Below are positions 5,060 to 6,578 of a stretch of DNA of 6,578 nucleotides, one piece after another. The notes under the pieces are model-generated. The model did not search any database, had not been told where the DNA came from, and saw only the letters and a list, made by a program, of their open reading frames with translations. Made by a program: the position numbers and the translations under genes. The stretch comes from JBBTYG01 sp964483045 (GTDB lineage Bacteria > Patescibacteriota > Minisyncoccia > UBA6257 > 2-01-FULL-56-20): assembly GCA_964483045.1 (NCBI GenBank), contig CAYZZK010000054.1, positions 1-6,578 on the forward strand, read 5' to 3'. How positions within the stretch are numbered: the first letter of the stretch is position 1; every line of letters begins with the position of its first letter.

Positions 5060-5134
5060 TGGTGCCCTCGAGAGGAATCGAACCTCTATCAACTCGTTAG
5101 GAGTGAGCCGTTCTGTCCATTGAACTACGAGGGC
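5060..5134 (-). tRNA. tRNA-Arg(CCU)
   Basis: A 75-nt cloverleaf including an encoded CCA (5060-5062). Acceptor GCCCTCG pairs with CGAGGGC, discriminator A. The D arm is GTTC/GAAC, the anticodon loop CTCCTAA gives anticodon CCU, and the T stem AGAGG/CCTCT carries loop TTCGATT. The anticodon stem GCTCA/CGAGT has a G-U and an A-C pair at its ends, a small weakness. A good promoter lies 28 bases upstream. The last 15 tRNA bases plus one base are repeated at 4289-4304, making this the probable attachment site of the neighbouring segment. Confidence 0.93.
5062..5077 (-). repeat. att-like site inside the tRNA-Arg 3' end (proximal site)
   Basis: The second copy of GTGCCCTCGAGAGGAA. It includes the T-loop end, the T-stem and acceptor 3' strands, the discriminator and the first C of CCA, so an element integrating here leaves the tRNA intact. 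Confidence 0.55.
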
Positions 5135-5135
5135 G

Positions 5136-5192
5136 AATTGAAAATCTTACAACGTTCCTATACTATAATCGGTGTGCGGATGATTTTCAATT
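5136..5192. repeat. 11-bp inverted repeat enclosing the tRNA-Arg promoter
   Basis: AATTGAAAATC (5136-5146) and GATTTTCAATT (5182-5192) are perfect inverted copies, 35 bases apart. The right arm contains the -35 box of tRNA-Arg. The left arm presents the same TTGAAA to the plus strand, facing the TATACTATAAT region. The arms could bind a regulator or simply provide divergent -35 boxes. Confidence 0.5.
5162..5190 (-). promoter_or_regulatory. Promoter of tRNA-Arg
   Basis: Minus strand -35 TTGAAA (5185-5190), exact 17-bp spacer, -10 TATAGT (5162-5167), each one mismatch from consensus. Start near 5155, about 20 nt before the mature 5' end. A perfect plus-strand TATAAT at 5164-5169 overlaps it and might serve the plus-strand GIY-YIG gene, but without a good -35 box. 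Confidence 0.65.
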
Positions 5193-5218
5193 GAAGCTGA
5201 AAATAATGATATGCGGTT

Positions 5219-5273
5219 GGGCTCATAGTAAAATGGTATTAACGTCCCGATGGACATCGAGAAGGTCGAGGTC
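5219..5273 (+). pseudogene. Degenerate tRNA-like 5' fragment ending at the T loop
   Basis: GGGCTCATAGTAAAATGGTA and the following bases align position by position with the tRNA-Ala at 5528 (GGGC, ATAGT, AA, GGTAT shared). After about 45 bases comes a T-stem-like TCGAG and then GTC where TTC of the T loop belongs. At the next base the ATG of the GIY-YIG gene begins. The anticodon arm does not pair properly and no 3' half follows. It looks like a tRNA remnant interrupted in the T loop, a usual insertion point for mobile DNA, but similarity by chance or by common tRNA features cannot be excluded. Confidence 0.45.
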
Positions 5274-5537
5274 ATGAATTTTGTTTATATATTACAAAGC
5301 AAAGAAACTAGAAGATATTATATTGGAAGTACCAATAATCTTGAACGAAGATTGCAAGAGCATAATTTCGGAAAGACAAAATCTCTAAAATATCTTCGAC
5401 CGATGATACTGGCTTTTTCAAAATCATTTCAAACAATGCACGAGGCAAAGAAAATGAAACTTAAATTGAAGAAAATGAAAAGTAAAAATATTATCGAACA
5501 AATTATCAAAGAAGGAGAAATACAAATGGGCCTATAG
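5274..5537 (+). CDS. Small GIY-YIG domain protein (UPF0213-like), probably lacking the catalytic Glu
   Basis: An 87-residue protein with the stand-alone GIY-YIG nuclease fold: VYIL (residues 4-7), YYIGST (15-20), LERRLQEHN (23-31) and KTKSLKY (34-40). Family members usually continue with a YxEEF-like segment holding the metal-binding glutamate. Here it reads AFSKSF (47-52) with no glutamate, so nuclease activity is doubtful. The C-terminal half is very lysine-rich. The start at 5274 is preferred over 5250 because AAGG and GAGG precede it and the fold begins at once; the eight extra residues would come from the tRNA-like fragment. The stop codon and last residues lie inside the 5' end of tRNA-Ala, so the gene is bounded by tRNA sequence on both sides. 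Such proteins occur widely in CPR bacteria, sometimes annotated as nuclease or methyltransferase fragments; a cellular role is not established. The gene is clearly AT-richer than the CDS at the left end. Confidence 0.82.
   Translation: MNFVYILQSKETRRYYIGSTNNLERRLQEHNFGKTKSLKYLRPMILAFSKSFQTMHEAKKMKLKLKKMKSKNIIEQIIKEGEIQMGL
5466..5494 (+). promoter_or_regulatory. Probable promoter of tRNA-Ala inside the GIY-YIG gene
   Basis: -35 TTGAAG (5466-5471), exact 17-bp spacer, -10 TATTAT (5489-5494). The start would be near 5501, about 27 nt before the tRNA, similar to the tRNA-Arg arrangement. It lies in A/T-rich coding sequence, where such boxes arise easily. Confidence 0.45.
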
Positions 5538-5601
5538 TGAAGCGGTATCACGGCTCCATGGCATGGAGTAAGTCGGGGTTCGACTCCCCGTAGGTCCACC
5601 A
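5528..5601 (+). tRNA. tRNA-Ala(GGC)
   Basis: A 74-nt cloverleaf with encoded CCA. Acceptor GGGCCTA pairs with TAGGTCC and includes the G3-U70 wobble that identifies alanine tRNAs. The D arm is GTGA/TCAC. Anticodon stem GCTCC/GGAGT carries loop ATGGCAT (anticodon GGC). T stem CGGGG/CCCCG carries loop TTCGACT. Its 5' end holds the stop codon of the GIY-YIG gene. Its 3' two thirds are read antisense as the end of the recombinase gene. The tRNA 3' end points toward the recombinase, the layout expected for an element integrated at this tRNA. Confidence 0.95.
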
Positions 5602-6578
5602 TTTCAGATTTGCCGAAGAAGTTGCCTCGGGGCTTCGCCCCTCGGCATTGGTTTCCGCCAAGAAATTCCAGGGGGTTTTGAATTCCGCCAAAAGAATTCC
5701 CGCCGAAAGTCGGCGGTTCGAGCCGATGGAAACAAGAAAATCTCTCATCCGTGAGGGATTTTCTTGTTTAGAGAGATTTTCGGCTTGGTTGGCTTCAATA
5801 ATCCAGTTTCGCATGAGTTCGAGCCAATGATTACCTTTCCGCTCAAAATCAGATAACTTCTCCTCAATCGTTTTCTTTTCCGCCATTAAAACATTCTTTT
5901 TCTCTTGGTACTCCACAAGTTCCAACGCCTCGCCAAGATATGCGTCTGTAAGTCGCTCTAGCCGTATTTTAATGGCGGAAATACTATCGCGGAGATTTTG
6001 AGCGAAAAGGTCTGATGAGTGGCGGGATTCTTTATTCTCATTTTCCAGTTTTGCCAAAAACTTTTCCCGCCACTCATCGGGCAAAGAAACTTTTTGACAA
6101 AGATTTTTCACTTGTTCAGTTAAAACTTCTTCCCGCAAAAAGCGGTTTTGCGAACACTTGCGGATTTTGCTCTTGAAAGTGCAATGGTAGTAGTGATAGC
6201 GTAAACCACTCTTTTTGATTTTGCGCTCCGCCGTTATCGCATAGCCGCATTCTCCGCAAGTCGCAAAACCGAGGAATTGAAAGTTTTTTGGTCCTCGCTT
6301 TTTGCGGGGCTTGCCATTCTGAACAAGTGCATTTTGAATTTGGTCAAAAAGTTTCTTTGCAATCATTGGCTTATGCGAACCAACATGCACCTCGCCACGA
6401 TATTGAAAATGTCCATAGTAAAAAGGATTCGTGAGTATGTGCTCAATACTGGCGAGGTGCAAAGGTTTGCCTGTCTTGCCAACCAAGCCAAGAGAAAACA
6501 TTTTGCGCTGAATTGCGGTAAGTGTGTATTCGCCGGTAGCAAAAGCCCCTAACGCTTCTTTTACTTTGCCAAAAGTTT
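5548..6578 (-). CDS. Large serine recombinase (integrase), C-terminal part; N-terminus outside window
   Basis: The frame is open to the right edge (342 visible residues), so the catalytic serine resolvase domain lies outside. Numbering from the internal Met at 6501, the rest of the 'Recombinase' domain is residues 1-60, including IEHILTNPFYYGHFQYRGE and GSHKPMI. The stretch before this Met (ALGAFATGEYTLTAIQRK) also fits the domain, so 6501 is not the start. A zinc ribbon follows (C82, C85, C107, C116), then a long charged coiled-coil-like region (about 165-225) and a C-terminal segment LVSIGSN...LLAEFKTPWNFLAETN typical of CPR recombinases. Such proteins integrate and excise mobile DNA. The last 32 residues look appended: a GC-rich hairpin (AEGRSPEA) and then 17 residues that are the antisense of tRNA-Ala. 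The reading frame therefore crosses the presumed att junction and stops in the tRNA D arm. The element would lie to the right. It is unlikely, from its position, to be the integrase of the tRNA-Arg-bounded segment. Confidence 0.88.
   Translation of the reverse strand, partial: TFGKVKEALGAFATGEYTLTAIQRKMFSLGLVGKTGKPLHLASIEHILTNPFYYGHFQYRGEVHVGSHKPMIAKKLFDQIQNALVQNGKPRKKRGPKNFQFLGFATCGECGYAITAERKIKKSGLRYHYYHCTFKSKIRKCSQNRFLREEVLTEQVKNLCQKVSLPDEWREKFLAKLENENKESRHSSDLFAQNLRDSISAIKIRLERLTDAYLGEALELVEYQEKKNVLMAEKKTIEEKLSDFERKGNHWLELMRNWIIEANQAENLSKQENPSRMRDFLVSIGSNRRLSAGILLAEFKTPWNFLAETNAEGRSPEATSSANLKWWTYGESNPDLLHAMEP
5611..5647. repeat. GC-rich hairpin repeat within the recombinase 3' end
   Basis: GGGGC-TTC-GCCCC (5629-5641) sits inside GCC/GGC (5624-5626 with 5644-5646), and an outer TGCCGA (5611-5616) matches TCGGCA (5642-5647). 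It is read as coding sequence for the appended tail of the recombinase. A second perfect hairpin of 7 bp lies at 5700-5716 (CCGCCGA-AAG-TCGGCGG). Confidence 0.5.
5730..5769. terminator. Terminator-like 18-bp hairpin inside the recombinase frame
   Basis: A 13-bp perfect stem (5730-5742 with 5757-5769, GATTTTCTTGTTT as 3' arm) continues through a T-G wobble and CTCA/TGAG to a TCCG loop. On the plus strand the GC part of the stem (TCTCTCA with TGAGGGA) is followed by TTTTCTTGTTT, a good intrinsic terminator for a transcript coming from tRNA-Ala 130 bases upstream. On the minus strand the same U-rich tract exists, but the stem has an A-C mismatch, so early stops of recombinase mRNA would be weaker. 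Confidence 0.5.

Larger units (their letters stand above)
4289..5077. mobile_element. Candidate 0.77-kb integrated mini-element bounded by tRNA-Arg 3'-end repeats
   Basis: The 16-bp direct repeat GTGCCCTCGAGAGGAA occurs at 4289-4304 and at 5062-5077. The right copy is the 3' end of the intact tRNA-Arg(CCU). The left copy lies downstream of the tRNA 3' end in the same orientation with no other tRNA sequence around it. This is what site-specific integration into a tRNA 3' end leaves behind. Similarity continues one step further (CACT before both copies, with a one-base gap). Inside are one unknown gene (4561-4956), its promoter and terminator, a structured region and two perfect hairpins. No integrase is inside, so it would be mobilised in trans or be the remnant of a larger element. 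The repeat is seen; mobility is inferred. Confidence 0.45.

Noticed and set aside
5250..5273. ATG at 5250 as start of the GIY-YIG gene.
   Set aside because: The extra eight residues come from the tRNA-like fragment, there is no ribosome-binding site before it, and the conserved fold begins at 5274.

Overview
The window looks like a chromosomal stretch of a small-genome bacterium, most likely a Candidate Phyla Radiation (Patescibacteria) member. This is an inference. It rests on short, loosely packed genes, GC-rich hairpin repeats scattered between and inside genes, a serine recombinase whose reading frame runs into a tRNA gene, and small genes of the CPR type. No ribosomal or other marker gene fixes the taxon.

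Left part (1-2100). The C-terminal end of a histidine-kinase-like protein with a degenerate ATP-binding domain enters from the left. On the minus strand follow an orphan 3' half of a serine-type tRNA broken by a GC-rich palindrome, and an intact tRNA-Ser(CGA). Next are two minus-strand genes: a 52-residue single-pass membrane protein with its own promoter and terminator (914-1072), and a complete endonuclease/exonuclease/phosphatase-family hydrolase (1157-1933). A plus-strand terminator hairpin with no evident gene lies at 2071-2098.

Centre (2177-4048). A large secreted protein carries a signal peptide, a low-complexity linker, two tandem beta-sandwich (CBM-like) modules and a C-terminal NodB/CE4 polysaccharide deacetylase domain. 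Its metal-binding motif reads TFDN instead of TFDD. It probably acts on cell-surface or extracellular polysaccharide.

Right part (4289-6578) is built around tRNA genes and recombination. A 16-bp copy of the 3' end of tRNA-Arg(CCU) lies about 0.77 kb downstream of the intact tRNA in the same orientation. This is the geometry of attachment sites around an integrated element. Between the copies are one unrecognised gene with a strong promoter and an almost leaderless mRNA, a structured 3' region, a strong terminator and two perfect hairpins. Beyond tRNA-Arg come a degenerate tRNA-like 5' fragment, a small GIY-YIG gene that seems to lack the catalytic glutamate, and a complete tRNA-Ala(GGC). A large serine recombinase, cut by the window edge, ends inside that tRNA-Ala. 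This suggests a second, larger element integrated at the 3' end of tRNA-Ala and extending beyond the window.

No CRISPR array or complete defence operon is visible. The most novel candidate is the 0.77-kb tRNA-Arg-bounded unit with its single unknown gene and hairpin cluster.
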